Below are positions 14,573-27,500 of a DNA stretch of 64,000 nt, piece by piece. Position numbers and translations under genes: made by a program. Below the pieces are notes generated by a model. That model saw only the letters and a program-made list of their open reading frames with translations. It searched no databases and was not told where the DNA came from. The DNA lies in assembly GCF_020882245.1 (NCBI RefSeq), contig NC_083597.1, positions 76,238,152 to 76,302,151 of the forward strand, read 5' to 3'. Source of the DNA: Rhopalosiphum padi. Its lineage: Eukaryota > Arthropoda > Insecta > Hemiptera > Aphididae. Each line of letters starts with the position of its first letter. Positions within the stretch are counted from its first letter, which is position 1.

Positions 14573-17400
14573 AAATTAGTATAGTTCTTAGTATTCAATA
14601 TTACTCAGATTTAAGTGTATTCATGAATTGGTTCAGAATCTTTTTATTTTGTTTTAACATAAACCTCGTTATTTGTTTGAGTAATATAAATTAATATAGA
14701 GCATACACTAATTTGTTCAGTTATAAGTTTATAAAATTAAGGCTTCTATACAATACGAGTACATTAATATTAATTTAATACATAATACATTATAAATTAT
14801 ATTTATTTTTATCATACTATAATATAGTAGTAAGCAATAAATGTTACGTAAATTTGAGAATTATCTTAATGTGGGTGTCGAAAATACTTAAGTCCGTATA
14901 GAAACAAATAGTTCTTCGGATTCTAGAACTTATTAAATTAGTTGCAACATGTAAGTCATAACCCGTTGTTAAAGAAAAATCACAATAGTTATATGAATGT
15001 TTCTAAAATAAATGAAGTCAGTAGTATAAGTGTACCACTGCGGTAGCCTAATGACAAATTTTTGTATTTTTTTTTCTGCCTTCGAAATCTAGTTTTATTA
15101 ATATTATTTTTAGAATATTATCTTAAATTTTAAAATATATTCTCGAATTTTTTTTTTTGCAAAATTCTCATACGAATCGAGATGTGACATCGTTTTTGAG
15201 TTTATCATGCATTTTTCAAATTCAAGTCGCCGACCAAAAAAAAAGTGGTGTGACACATTGATTTGTATAAGAACTGTGCAAGATAAACGATGGTGACATT
15301 TAGTTTGTCATTTAACACACATAATTAATTAACACAGTGTTTTACATTGTAAAATAATCATAACCAAATAGCAAATACACTTTATTTTAAAAATTAATTT
15401 TTACATTCAAAGTCGTTCAATATGACCGTTCAAAGTGTTCAACGTTAGTGTATTTCATTAACATAATTTGAATAAAAAATAAATTTAAAATGTTGTTTAA
15501 TGGCAAGTATTGGATTAATCATTAGTAAATTTTATCATTTAAAATTTTTTTATAAATCCTTTATTTTATTAGTATTTCATTATTTTAATTTTAATTGAAA
15601 ATATTAAATAATGTTTTAATTAATTATGTTTGTTAAATGATCACAAATATATTTTTCCATCATTTATCTTGTAGCGTTCTTATATGAATCAATGTGTTAC
15701 ACCAATTTATTTTTAGCCGGCGACTCGAGCGGGTAAAACGTGCGATATTCCATTGTTAAATAAATTTAAAAAAAAACGATTATGTAATACAAATATTATT
15801 AAATGCAATAAAGTTATGGAAATATTAACAATAGTATTTTTACTATATTAATATGTAATCATAATTATTTATGCGTACATAGTGATACATATTACGAGTA
15901 TATGAGTATATGGTGACTCATTTTATTTGTTCTCTGAATATTCTGTTGATTCTAAGTTTATTCAATAAAAATATGAATACTAAAATCATATAAGTTATTG
16001 ATAGATAGCTTATAATCTATATTATATTATAACCATATGTTCAGTGAATACTAAGTATATTGTACTTAGAATATTATAATGTTGTTCCGGTTGTTCGTTG
16101 TATTATGCAATAATATAGAATCAACTAAATTTTAAAAATACAAAAAAACCTGTTTATGAATTTTTTTTGTATTTCTCGTATCTTACAATGTTGCTGAGAC
16201 CAAAACTGCGATACTCGAATAGTGTGTATGTGTGGGTACGTGTTTTTGAATGCAATTATCTACATTTCGATCATGTTCTAATATCATGTTATAAATTATC
16301 CAACTTAAGTCACTATTGCTCCGATTGGCAAACACGAATCATATTCAATATTAATATTTTAACCTTAACGATAAAAATTCATCTCACGAACAATACGGTA
16401 ATTATTATTAGTCGTATTCTTATTAGATACAGTTTTTGAACTCCCTTAACGATTGACCATCACTATGCTATAGCTCGTAAAAGTAAATAGCTAAAATTAT
16501 ATAATTCAATTTAAATTTTAATATTGTACCATTGTGCTGTATGAACAAAAGTCGTAGACCATAGAAGTTCAGGGTTCATAGTCACTTTTGTTCATTATTG
16601 AAATTACGATTATATAAATAATTTATAGTAATATTGCTTGTTCGATTAGCTTTTTTTGTTTTATTACTGTTAATTTCACTGTTCTTAAAATTAGAAATTA
16701 ATATTATTTTTCTAGTCATTAAAATAAAATTACTTGATGTTAAATTAATAATAAGATAATTGTTTAATGTTAAAATGATAAAATGTTGAGTCAAAAGGGT
16801 TTATTTGGTTAACCCATTTAATCAATTATACCCAACTTAAATAACAGTTATGATTATATTATTATACTAAGTCCATACAATTATATGTATTTGCTTCTCT
16901 TAGCAGAAACAATGTATAAATGGATAATATTTGAAAAAATCATAAACTATGGTGAATATGTTAGAGATTTTGATAAACATTTTTCCAAACACCTAATATT
17001 TTTAATAATAAGTGTGATATTATAATATGTATGATAAAAATGCTAGTTTTTGGTAATTTTCATCGAATATTACATACGATTTATCTATTTCTTGTATCTT
17101 ATATTGACTTTCCTAACACGCAAAATGTGCTAATTTAACAAAAGACGATTTAAATTCATTTGATTCGTAAACTATTAAATGGGTTTGTAAAATATGTTCT
17201 AAAGGTAAAAGGCAGAGCATGCATTTATATTGCAAAACTAAGGTAATTTAACACTGCTTGGTATAATAATATTGCTATAAAGTATAAATGATAGTCTTAC
17301 CTCTCGCAAATTTGATATAATTTAGCATTTCAACAATTTAGACAACAAAAAATTTAGTTTAATATCTGAATATATTTCACTAACTAAATATAATTATATT

Positions 17401-18525
17401 TTACAATCAAAAATTACGTATCTTGAACAGAAATGCATAGTTAATGAAATTATTATAGGCAGTATTCTCGGAACTACAGATGAAAATATAATGAAAACCA
17501 TTACACTTGTAGGAGATTAATTAAATATAAAAATAGATGACGTTATAATGAATGAATGTTACAGAATCAAAAATGATCTTAATTAATATAACTAAAATGG
17601 ATTAGTTGTTAAACGGTTGTGGCATACTATCTTTCTAAAATCTAGAGCAGGGAAGAGAAATATTTTCAAAAAAATACTAAGGACTAAACTCAACGTGTTT
17701 GATATTTACGTAAAATTTCTATAATAAAAAATTATTTATTCAAACAAACGAGGGATTTAAAAAATAAAAATAAATAACTTGAAATATGCATAGTCCTCAA
17801 AGAGAAACATATTTATTTTATGTAATAGTGAAACGTCAAGAGTAGGTAAATAACTGTTTAAAGTGAAGATTTTGTTCAAACAAAATACGAAAACTCCTTT
17901 AAACTAACCAATTTTATTACAGCCAGTTACACTATCTCAAACACATGCTTGTGTTATAATAAAGTAAAAATGATTTGGCTACAAAATATTTAGATAAATA
18001 AATAAAAAGTTATTTAAAATGTACAGGGCATATTAATTCATTAGTAAAAATAAGTGTTTTAAGCAACTAAAATATACAATGCATTGACGGAATCTTCACT
18101 GATAAATTGCTGGGATGGAGAATTCAATATAAATCATACAAATCTTAAACATTTTCAAATTTCCTACAATGTTATTTTAAGATTAATATTAAATAAAATC
18201 TGTTTTTACCATGTTAAGAACCTGCATGAAGAATTGAATGTTTCACATGATAAAAAAGAAACTTTTCTATAAAACTGCATTATATGTGTTGTGCGCAAGC
18301 TGTCGCTTCTATGGTAAAGAATAACCAAGCAAACCCATTATGGCACAATTTTAACATCATAATAATACGAGTATTATATTCGTATACGATATACCTACCC
18401 ATAAGGTCCATAAATTCTCCACCCAAACTACTTTTACATACATTGGTCCAAGTATTTTGAATAGCCTCTCTAAAGAATTACGTAATTTAGATTACAATAT
18501 ATTTGAAATTAATATAACTACTTGA
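17401..18525 (+). pseudogene. Decayed non-LTR retrotransposon: ORF1-like fragment plus C-terminal end of reverse transcriptase
   Basis: Plus-strand reading with several frameshifts and stops. At 17401-17520 the frame reads LEQKCIVNEIIIGSILGT and on to a stop; this is a coiled-coil end followed by a segment like the FP-type domain in ORF1-like proteins of insect LINEs. A degraded continuation (DDVIMNECYRIKN, then ILRTKLNVFDIY) runs to about 17730. At 18084-18272 the frame reads SLINCWDGEFNINHTNLK and LILNKICFYHVKNLHEELNV, matching the region just after the catalytic palm in reverse transcriptases of jockey/CR1-type elements (usual form: ISWGG...L...Q...R.I...FY...LY.ELNV). After a frameshift, 18391-18525 reads HKVHKFSTQTTFTYIGP and NSLSKELRN before a TGA, the usual extreme C-terminus of these ORF2 proteins. 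The endonuclease and palm domains are missing, so the copy is internally deleted and dead. The assignment rests on remembered family patterns. Confidence 0.7.
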
Positions 18526-19204
18526 TTTATTCAACAAACTTTAGCTTATATTACTCTAATATTTTACAATATACTACATTTAAATTTCTTATGATAATAT
18601 TATAATATGTTTATAATTATTTTTATTTATCTGCGCATAATATATGTTATATTTATTTAGTTTCGTGGTTTCCTGTAACACTGGTAATTTTTAAATTGTA
18701 TATATAAACTCGTTTGTTAATTATAATAGTGAACACTTTATAGACTCCCACAAGAACTTGACCAGTAGGTTCATTATTGATGTATAGTACGATCGCATCG
18801 CCTAATAAGTTAATATTATACTAGCTATTAATATTATAATAATTATTATATAATATATATGATTTATTTTTACAAAAATGTATTAAACTTACCTACCATA
18901 TAGATACTAATAGTAATATGAATTTATTATAAAATATACTTTGAAGAATAATTATTAAGGTGATTGACTGACTAGTGACTTTTTCCACTCAGCATCGTTT
19001 ATTATATACAATTATTCATCATTAAATTAAGATATTTAACATAATATAGTGGCTAACGCAATGAAAACATATAACACTCGACACTTTTTATATAGTATAA
19101 CAACCTAAACTTTTTGTTAATTGTATATTATCCCATTATTATTAATTTTTTCAATCTTTTTACACGGAATACGGTGAATTTTTGTATTAATAGGTCATAG
19201 AATA
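18526..19204. other. 3' flank of the lipase gene and end of the LINE remnant
   Basis: AT-rich, no open frame of interest. The minus-strand AATAAA at 18998 is the only candidate signal. Confidence 0.7.
18998..19003 (-). terminator. Possible poly(A) signal of the lipase gene
   Basis: AATAAA on the minus strand about 200 nt past the lipase stop codon. The sequence is so AT-rich that such hexamers are common, so this is only the first well-placed candidate. Confidence 0.3.
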
Positions 19205-22200
19205 TTATAAATTTGTACGGACAGTTGTTTTTTGTGTTTTTTGTGCGGTGTTGGATCGTATGTTTAATGGAAAGCACCAGTAAGAACCCATCCTGGAAAA
19301 CATAAATTAGTATAGTCACGAACCGGCTGATGCTTGGGTGATCGTATTAACTCATTTTTGTTTTGTTTATCTGTACAAGATTTAATTAAAATGTACTATA
19401 ACATCAAGTCCTAAACAACTTATATATTAAGATAAATAATCGTTGTAGTTTTCTATACATTTTCAAGCAAATAATTTGGAACATTCTCGAAATACTGTAA
19501 TGTGTATTGAAATATTTAAAATACACTCTCCTTGAAATACTACTTAAAAATTTAGTTTGCTTAACAATAGAAATAGGTTCATTATAATATTTCAATTCTA
19601 TTGAATCATTGATATGTATACTGTGTTTAAGTATATACTTAAATCTCCTCCACTCGTCAATAAGTCCTGGGAACTTCGTTTGTTATAATAATAATAATAA
19701 CAATAATAAATGAATAACAATAACAACACAACACTGACTAAATTTTAATATTAATTGTATACATCATTCATTTAATAACAAATATAATTTACTTCTGTTA
19801 TAAAATATAGATGTTTATTATCCATACACATGTGTATTATTTAAATATTAGAAATTAGAAAACCAATTCATTATAAAACTACAAATTTTATTTTTTCCTT
19901 TAGAGTAAGGTGGACTATCGTTGGTTAAAAAGTTGTATATTCCTTTAGTCCTAAAAAATAAACATAAATGGCAAAATAAAAATAAGTTATATAAAAAAAA
20001 AATATTAATAATCATAATTTATTAGGTTTTAACAAATAGTTGTGTTCTATTTATACGAAAATAATACTAGTTTCATACTCAAACATGATACAAATAAAAG
20101 GTACTCATGTAATTCACTTATATTCCATAGAGTAAAATACATTATTTTTTAGATTCTCAGATATAAATATAATATATAAGATAATCATATTATAACATTG
20201 CATAATATTAAAAAGTGATCAATGAAATATTGGATATTGATATATATTATATTATAATAAATTCAAATCAGTTACTTGACATAAATAGAATACTCATATT
20301 ATAATCATTCTTGATCTCCAATGAAGATAACTAATCGGCTTTTAATATTGATTATTGTTGTCTAATAATTATTTATGTAAATTATAAATATTTATCAGGT
20401 GTATCAATTTTAAATATTTATTATCAGTTCATTGAGCTGATGTGCTTAAATCGAATAATATTAGAGTAGGCGTGATACTAATACTATCGCCGGATATTGC
20501 GTAGGTAGTTCGAAATCAATACTTACTCAGGGTCAAGATATTCTCCAACCAATACTTTTTTTCCCGAAAAAGTACTAAAATGTCCCAATAATGACAGCTG
20601 GTTTAAAGAGCTCGAAGTCGTCGCATAAAATCCAGACATGGTCGTTCCATGGTAAATCGACTCAGCGTAATATTTATATGCTTTTTCGTGACTACAAAAG
20701 TACCAATACTCTGACGAAAGCAAATTTTTACAAAACAATATTATACATTATTATTATTATGTTGTTTTTAATCATAGTTCAATTGAATTATTTACAAGGA
20801 AGTAGATACCATATCAACTTCATTTTATGTACACCAGATTATTTTAATCAAACCACTGTAAAATATAATAACCTTGTTTTGTTTTCCTTATGTCAAACAA
20901 CATTTTAAATCCATTTTCACGACTAATTGATTGTATACCATCCTAGTAAATTGATCTAAAGATTTTTTCTCTTTATTAATATTATTTTATTGCCTCTGAT
21001 TTACTTGTTAATATATCCCTCTTAATCACATCATTATCCTGATTATGATGTTTTGGACGTAAATACCTAAATCAAGCAGTGTATAGCTTTTACTTAACGA
21101 TGCTACACGCATATGATATATTTTACATTCTAATCACATTCTTCTTGTAATTATTATACTTCAATAAATCCCCACCTTTCACATTTTAAGGCTTCTGTAG
21201 TAATTATTAAAAATCACTATAACTGAAAATTTTAAATATATTATAACTCGTTCAAATTGTTGCATCTTAAAACTATAGCAAAACCATGTATTATAAATAA
21301 CTCAGAAACCTCGTTAAACTAAAATTTAATAAATTTATAAAATTTCTCATTGATTCATCTCACATATTTTCTATTATATTTATCTAGTTTTCAGTCAATA
21401 TTTTATTTCTTTGGATCCAGTGTGTATCGGACACATATTAAAGGATATACTTTAAAGGCATTAACTTCCAGTAGTCAAACATTTTTTTATAATATTGTAA
21501 TGCTACTTATTTGCTTACTCTAATTGGACATTACTTATTAGTTATTACATACCAAATATTTGTATTGTTATTATTACTATTATTACTACCAAATAAAAAA
21601 TTATAAAAGTGTCCAAAGCAACAAAAATGATTTTTCTTTGACTAATAATATTAAATAAAACGACGTATGGTCGGAATACTCACTATTTTTATCACATCCC
21701 GGCTGTGTGATGGCACCATTGGCGTAAAAATCAACTGTTCCAATCGGCAACATTTGTCCGAGAGCACCACAATTCGTATGTATGACATCCACTACGGTCG
21801 CACTGTGCTTATCCAAATTGTTCCACATGTATTCAAAATGAGGTAAAGCTGGATCAAGGCCTGTTCGTCAAATTAATCCTGTGACGATCGGTTTTATAAC
21901 TTATCAGTTTTCGTAACCGTAATCCGTATACCAGTACATGTTATTATTAATATTATATATTAAGTATGACAAACTATAAAGGTATTTACATTTTACATAC
22001 AATATGACTCACCAATCATGCCCATTTAGTAAGTTAATAATTTATTTAAATCGTGAATTTTTAATTTAAAAATATTATTTTTAGTATCATATTTCGAGAT
22101 ACTTAGACTTTATAAGTTGAATATAAGTTAACTACCATAAACTGTTAATTTGTATTTCGATTAGATACATTTTCAAAAAAAAAAAAAATCTGGTTTACAG

Positions 22201-24516
22201 TAAAGTTTACATTTAGTAAATGCAATTTTAAATAAAACAAATAAGCGGTTTGTATCAACATAGGATTAGACCCAGCTTTGTACAAGTGCCAATAATGCAC
22301 CATCGTGTACCAACTTACACTTATCTCATAAAATTAACCACTTTCAGACCAATGACTACTTTGATTAAATACATATTAATAATATAAGTATATTTATTCA
22401 AAAATGTTTTTAATTTTTTAAACAAATCAAACATTTTTTCAAGTAATCAAACTTACAATACGTATTATCAGTACAAGACACTTCTTTAATGACATATTAA
22501 TTAAATAAATTTAGTAAATATTGAAAAATATAGGCTTTAAATATGCTTAAAAAGTCATAATTTAAATAAATGCATTTTAAAAAATAGGATCTGAGTGAGT
22601 ATACTTGATGGGCCCCTTTGTGTATATTTTGCGAATTTTGAATTTTGTGATAAATGAGCACGGTCGGTATTTTACGAATAGTGATTTTGCTTACCTGTAG
22701 CCCTGTTCAGAGTCTTTCCCTTCGCCTTCAATAGTTTCCCCACGAGACCAGCGGCTTGACCTCCCAAGCTGAATCCAATGGCGTGTATGTACTCAAATTG
22801 GTCGTATTCGTCGAGGATCTTATCCAAAAGTTGTGTTATACATTTGGCGATAATTGGCAAGTTTCGAACAGCGACGTCGTAACATTTCAACGAAGTCGCG
22901 ATAGGATGATAATCTATCGTGATTATGTTATACTCTGCCTGTGAGAAATAAGCTAAAAAAACATTTTCAGAATTTTAGATTAATCGTCGAATGCGTTTCA
23001 GTCACTACTTGTCAAAAGTTCGTACTTTTTAACTTAAAATGTCGTTAGTAGATTATAATATAATATAGTGATGCCAAAAAATGTCTTAATTTGCAATAGT
23101 ATGGTGGACTTGTCCCGTGATCAAAAACTTACCGTTCCTCATTAATGTGTTAAAATCGTCGTCTCGCGATCCTTTGACTCCATGTATTAGTATTTTTAGA
23201 TCAAAAGTCATTGCAAACTGGATGTTTTTGATTGAATCTTCCGAAAGCTCAACAGGATCATCTTTAGTTTTACTTTGAACATAAAATAAATAAATATATA
23301 CGTGTGTGTATAATGTATGTGTGCACGAGCGAGCGCGCGCGCGTGTGTATAAAAAAAAAGATCGATAAACTTACGTACTTTGTATACAAATATAATTTAA
23401 TATACTCGTTAGGACAGTTATCAGTCGCTTGAATACATATATTTTTGTCACTATTATCATTGGCTCCGCACGTGACGATAACGAACAATACAGTTAAACC
23501 TGAAACAACTGTTTATATTGTTCGTGAATTTTTGTTTTATTTGTTTATTTTAATTTGGCAAATTATTAGTACTCGATACCTATACAATCTACATAACATT
23601 AAAAATATCATGATGAAATATAGGAACTCGAAGTAATTGTTATGTTGGAAAAAAAAATTGTAACGATATAAAAATATTATAATATTGTAATTCAATATTC
23701 TTTATACCACCTCAAAAAAACAAATAAATAAATAAAACAATATTTATGCACACCTATAACCACTGTAATACTTAAATGTAATATGATTACACTATATATT
23801 ATATTTAACTACCAACTGTTGATAGTTTGGAACTTTCGGTGATTTTAGCTGTAAATGGTTGGTCCTATGAAAATCTCGTGGTAATTCGAATATAAACAAT
23901 GCATTTAGGTAGACTCAGTAGTTCGAAGTAGCTTTGAAGGAAGCAAGTTCATAATTGGAAAAGCAACGTAACTTTTCGTTCCAGACAGTGGCCGGTACCG
24001 AGGTTTCTAAACCAATGTTTCTCGTGAAAAAATATTAACAAAGTTAAACTAAGTTTAACATACCAGAAAAAATATTACAGATTAAATATATATATATATA
24101 TATATATACCTATATATTAACTGTATTTATTATTGCGTATCAAATTATATTATTGAATTTATATAATTTATTATTTTAGGTACATGGTATATTATTACTA
24201 TTATTTTTATTATTATTATTTATTATTGATAATTATTATATTATACGTCAACACATACATGAATTATACATTTATTTTTTTCATAACTACCAAATATTCG
24301 AAATTTTGTTTACTTTCGATATTTTAAACCTCTTAGCAATATTCAAACACTAAGTAATTAAAAGATTTTCATATTTTTCTTCAAATTATACCTATCGATA
24401 TTCAACTACTATACAACATGTTTATGAATACTAATTATTATCAAAATATTATATCAATAAAAATTAATTTTAGGTACAATATTATTATCATGATTACCTT
24501 GTTTCAAACCTGACAT
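19205..24516 (-). CDS. Secreted pancreatic-lipase-family protein (lipase / phospholipase A1-like), 7 coding exons
   Basis: Spliced on the minus strand from exons 24516-24498, 23499-23379, 23272-23133, 22934-22695, 21860-21684, 20710-20527 and 19292-19205. All introns are GT-AG and the joined frame is 969 nt (322 aa plus TAA). The N-terminus (MSGLKQGLTVLFVIVTCGA) reads as a signal peptide, so the product should be secreted, perhaps into gut or haemolymph. Family landmarks run in order: strand IKLYLYT (40-46), LIHG before the oxyanion hole (75-78), nucleophile elbow GFSLGG with Ser149, GLDPA with the acid Asp176, VDVIHT (197-202), DFYANG and QPGC (217-229), and CSHEKAYKYYAES with His240. The catalytic triad is therefore complete and hydrolysis of acylglycerols or phospholipids is expected. 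There is no PLAT domain, as in many insect members. The FxxxxCxS...GxC cysteines usual after the His are replaced by Thr, Ser and His. Exon 4 uses the second AG of CAGGCAG, because only that keeps frame. The first coding exon is only 19 nt, and an AG (CTTTTCTTAG) just before it suggests an upstream 5'UTR exon. Exact substrate is not readable. Confidence 0.93.
23299..23350. repeat. Alternating purine-pyrimidine tract in lipase intron 2
   Basis: GT/GC-rich tract with (CG)n in the centre, between lipase exons 2 and 3; a possible Z-DNA former. Confidence 0.7.
24086..24108. repeat. (TA)n microsatellite inside lipase intron 1
   Basis: TA run within the intron between the 19-nt first coding exon and exon 2 of the lipase gene. 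Confidence 0.9.
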
Positions 24517-27500
24517 AATTACTCAGCTGCTAAGAAAAAGACGTACACCAGAAAAATTTTTGTAACCAACGTTAAAGTATATTCGTAAAAATAATTATTA
24601 ACCCTTTACAGAAATAAAAAAAGAACGAAACAACGTAATATTTACTTTTAGTATGACGTACAATAAATGGTAACTGATAGGTTTGGTGATGTGTATCATA
24701 ATGATGCCCGACAACACGTAGTGTATGCACGTACATCTATTTAACTATTTAAATTTCACACGTGATCCAACATACAATTTTTATAATATTAAGTGGTTTA
24801 AAACAATGATTTAAGATGTAACGTATCAAGTGTACTCGCGGCAATTGTGTCGATTTATTATTGAAAATATAGAGTTTAGGAATTTTTAAAAGTAGGTATT
24901 GAAAGGCGTTATTTTCAAATATTTAGTTTTTTTTTTTTGCCATTAAACCTTAAGGATACTCCCTATGTGATGGTACAATTCAAGTGTCATTACTAAACTT
25001 TTGTAAATTGGAATTTCATTCCGTTAATAAAATATTATTTTTATTAATATATTTTTTTTCAAATGAGAATTTCTTTTCTATAGGAAATTATTAAGCAGAT
25101 CAATATTCAAATAAAACGTTTCTGAATTATTAATCTTCAGTACTTTGGAGATTGGATACGAGTTCTTAATTTATAATGGTATTGTATAAATTAATATGAT
25201 ATATTATATATCATTTAGTTTCGTAATTACCATAATTATATCATTTTCAAATCACCTCAGTCCCCATATATTCTACACAATTATCTATTATAATAAAATT
25301 ATTGGCTATTATTATTAATGTTTTAATAAATCAGGAACTACTCAATATAATTTTGGTTTAATTTAAATTTAAATCAATAATTTTAATAAATCATTTGCTT
25401 TATAATTTACAGTAAGAAAATATGGTACTTATTTAAAAATAATCAATACATTTTTATCTCCATTTAAAAAAATCAAAAAAATCTAAGGATTTGAAAATAT
25501 AATCCTAAATTATCTTAAAAACTTTAAAAATGATAATTTTAATAAATTATTTATTTAATAAAAAAAATTAATGTGTGTTAAAATCTCTATAATAGTAACC
25601 TGTGGGTAGTATAATAGGATATGCCTACAATTAATGTTTAACAATGCAATTACATAATATTATATTATATTACTACATTATTATTTATTTAAAATGTACA
25701 ATAGTATAAATTTTTAGTAATATATAATTTGATTATTTAGCTATTTCTAGAACAGAGTTTTAACGTATTTGTTATACATCATATCAAGTAAAAATCATTT
25801 ATTAATAACATTTTATGTTGTAAGATTTTTAGAACCTTAACTTATACAATACATAGTATTTATTTATAAGATAATAATGATGAGTAAATAAAAAATTAAA
25901 AACCTCACATTTTATATTTTTTATATAGAATTTAATATAAAAATGCTCATTTCACATTTAAACTATATTCTTTTGTTTTAAAAAAAATTCTCTTATACGT
26001 ACTATTTTATATTTTTTTCAAACAATATTGAAACCAATATTAATACTTGAGGTCGACCTTCGTCGAAATATGATAATTGTTTTCACTGAGAATATTATTT
26101 TTATATAATAAGTGGCTTTCCTTTTCTGATATTTACAATTCGTTCAATTCTACAATAATAAGGTATATTATTATGATTAATTTGAATCCTTACATTGCAG
26201 AATTTATTTAAATTGGTGCAAAAATTAAGAAAAAATCATATAGATATCATTACCTGACTTCGATAAAAATATAATAATAATAAATAAAAAAAATAATTGT
26301 TTTGTAATAATTTAAGTTTTGCTTATACTATAGTGAATTACTGTGATAAATAATATGAGACCAAGTAGTAATTTGCCTAACCTATACGCCGTGAAACGAC
26401 AATACATGGTTCTAGTGTAATACAATATTATTTTAATACCTACAATTGGAAGACGTACATTTTGTCAGTTAAAAAATACCGATAATAATTAGTTTCTAAG
26501 TTTAAATAGTTATTTCATCAATGCAAAAATCCCATAGGATCGTCTTGTCGTTAAAATAATGTGACGGGCAAACGAGACTAACTCGTTGTATGCAACGTTG
26601 AACCCTTTTTTGTCTTAATAACAATACGATTTAATATTTGTTTGTAACTACAATATTTATATATATATTTATTTTCAAATTACAATATAATTGAAATAAT
26701 GTAGGTATAACAATATCAAACAATTACACGGCGTGGAGTGCAAGACAATAACATTTCGGCTGCAATTATTGTTTTAATGATGAATATGATGAATGATTAG
26801 GACGACGCGCCATTATAATTCAATTATTACTTTTTCATGCGTCTAAGACCAACAACATTTTCACACAAATAATCATCATATGAATCTATTATAAAAATAT
26901 TTGTCAATATTTAAAAAAAAAAAAAGTGAACTATGTTGTTGGTACAACTGTGTGCTTCAAAAGCATCGATATTTTAAATATTGTCATAAAAAAATTGCAC
27001 GTAGAAAATAAGAAACCATATTTAAAATATATTTTTTAATTCTTAAAACCTTATCGATCCATTTTCATTAAAAAGACAAACGCGTACAATGCCACAATCT
27101 AAACCTATTCAAGATAATATTCTAAAAATGATACAATTTTTTTTTAGAAATTACGTGTTGGTATTATATTACTCTGGTATATTGGCTGCTCTGGGAAGTA
27201 TTATATAACCACTATATTATTAATATAATATAACTAGTCACGGGTTTAAATGCAAATTGCATTTTTTTTTCAGAATAATCCAAAACATTCATTCCAAGCA
27301 TACAATTCACTCCATATACATCAATGGTCTTAAAAATAAAAATTGTACTTTGAATTTATTTTTAAACTTAAGGTATTTTTTTATTATGTTTACAATGCAT
27401 AACAATTTTATCGATATTTATCATGAGCTAAACCATTTATAAAAGAAAAAATAAAATTTGGTATTTATTTTTCTTTGATATATTATGCGTATTGCATATT

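Larger units (their letters stand above)
6237..17400. other. AT-rich intergenic sequence, no confident gene
   Basis: Contains the microsatellites listed separately, two moderately GC-richer patches (about 10090-10290 and about 11270-11700) and the hydrophobic open frame at 10685-10942. At 9659-9674 a TATACAGGGTGGGCCA word resembles a transposon end but has no partner. Confidence 0.65.

Noticed and set aside
20591..20908. Plus-strand frame of 105 codons
   Set aside because: It is the shadow of lipase exon 6 on the opposite strand, extended into the neighbouring intron.
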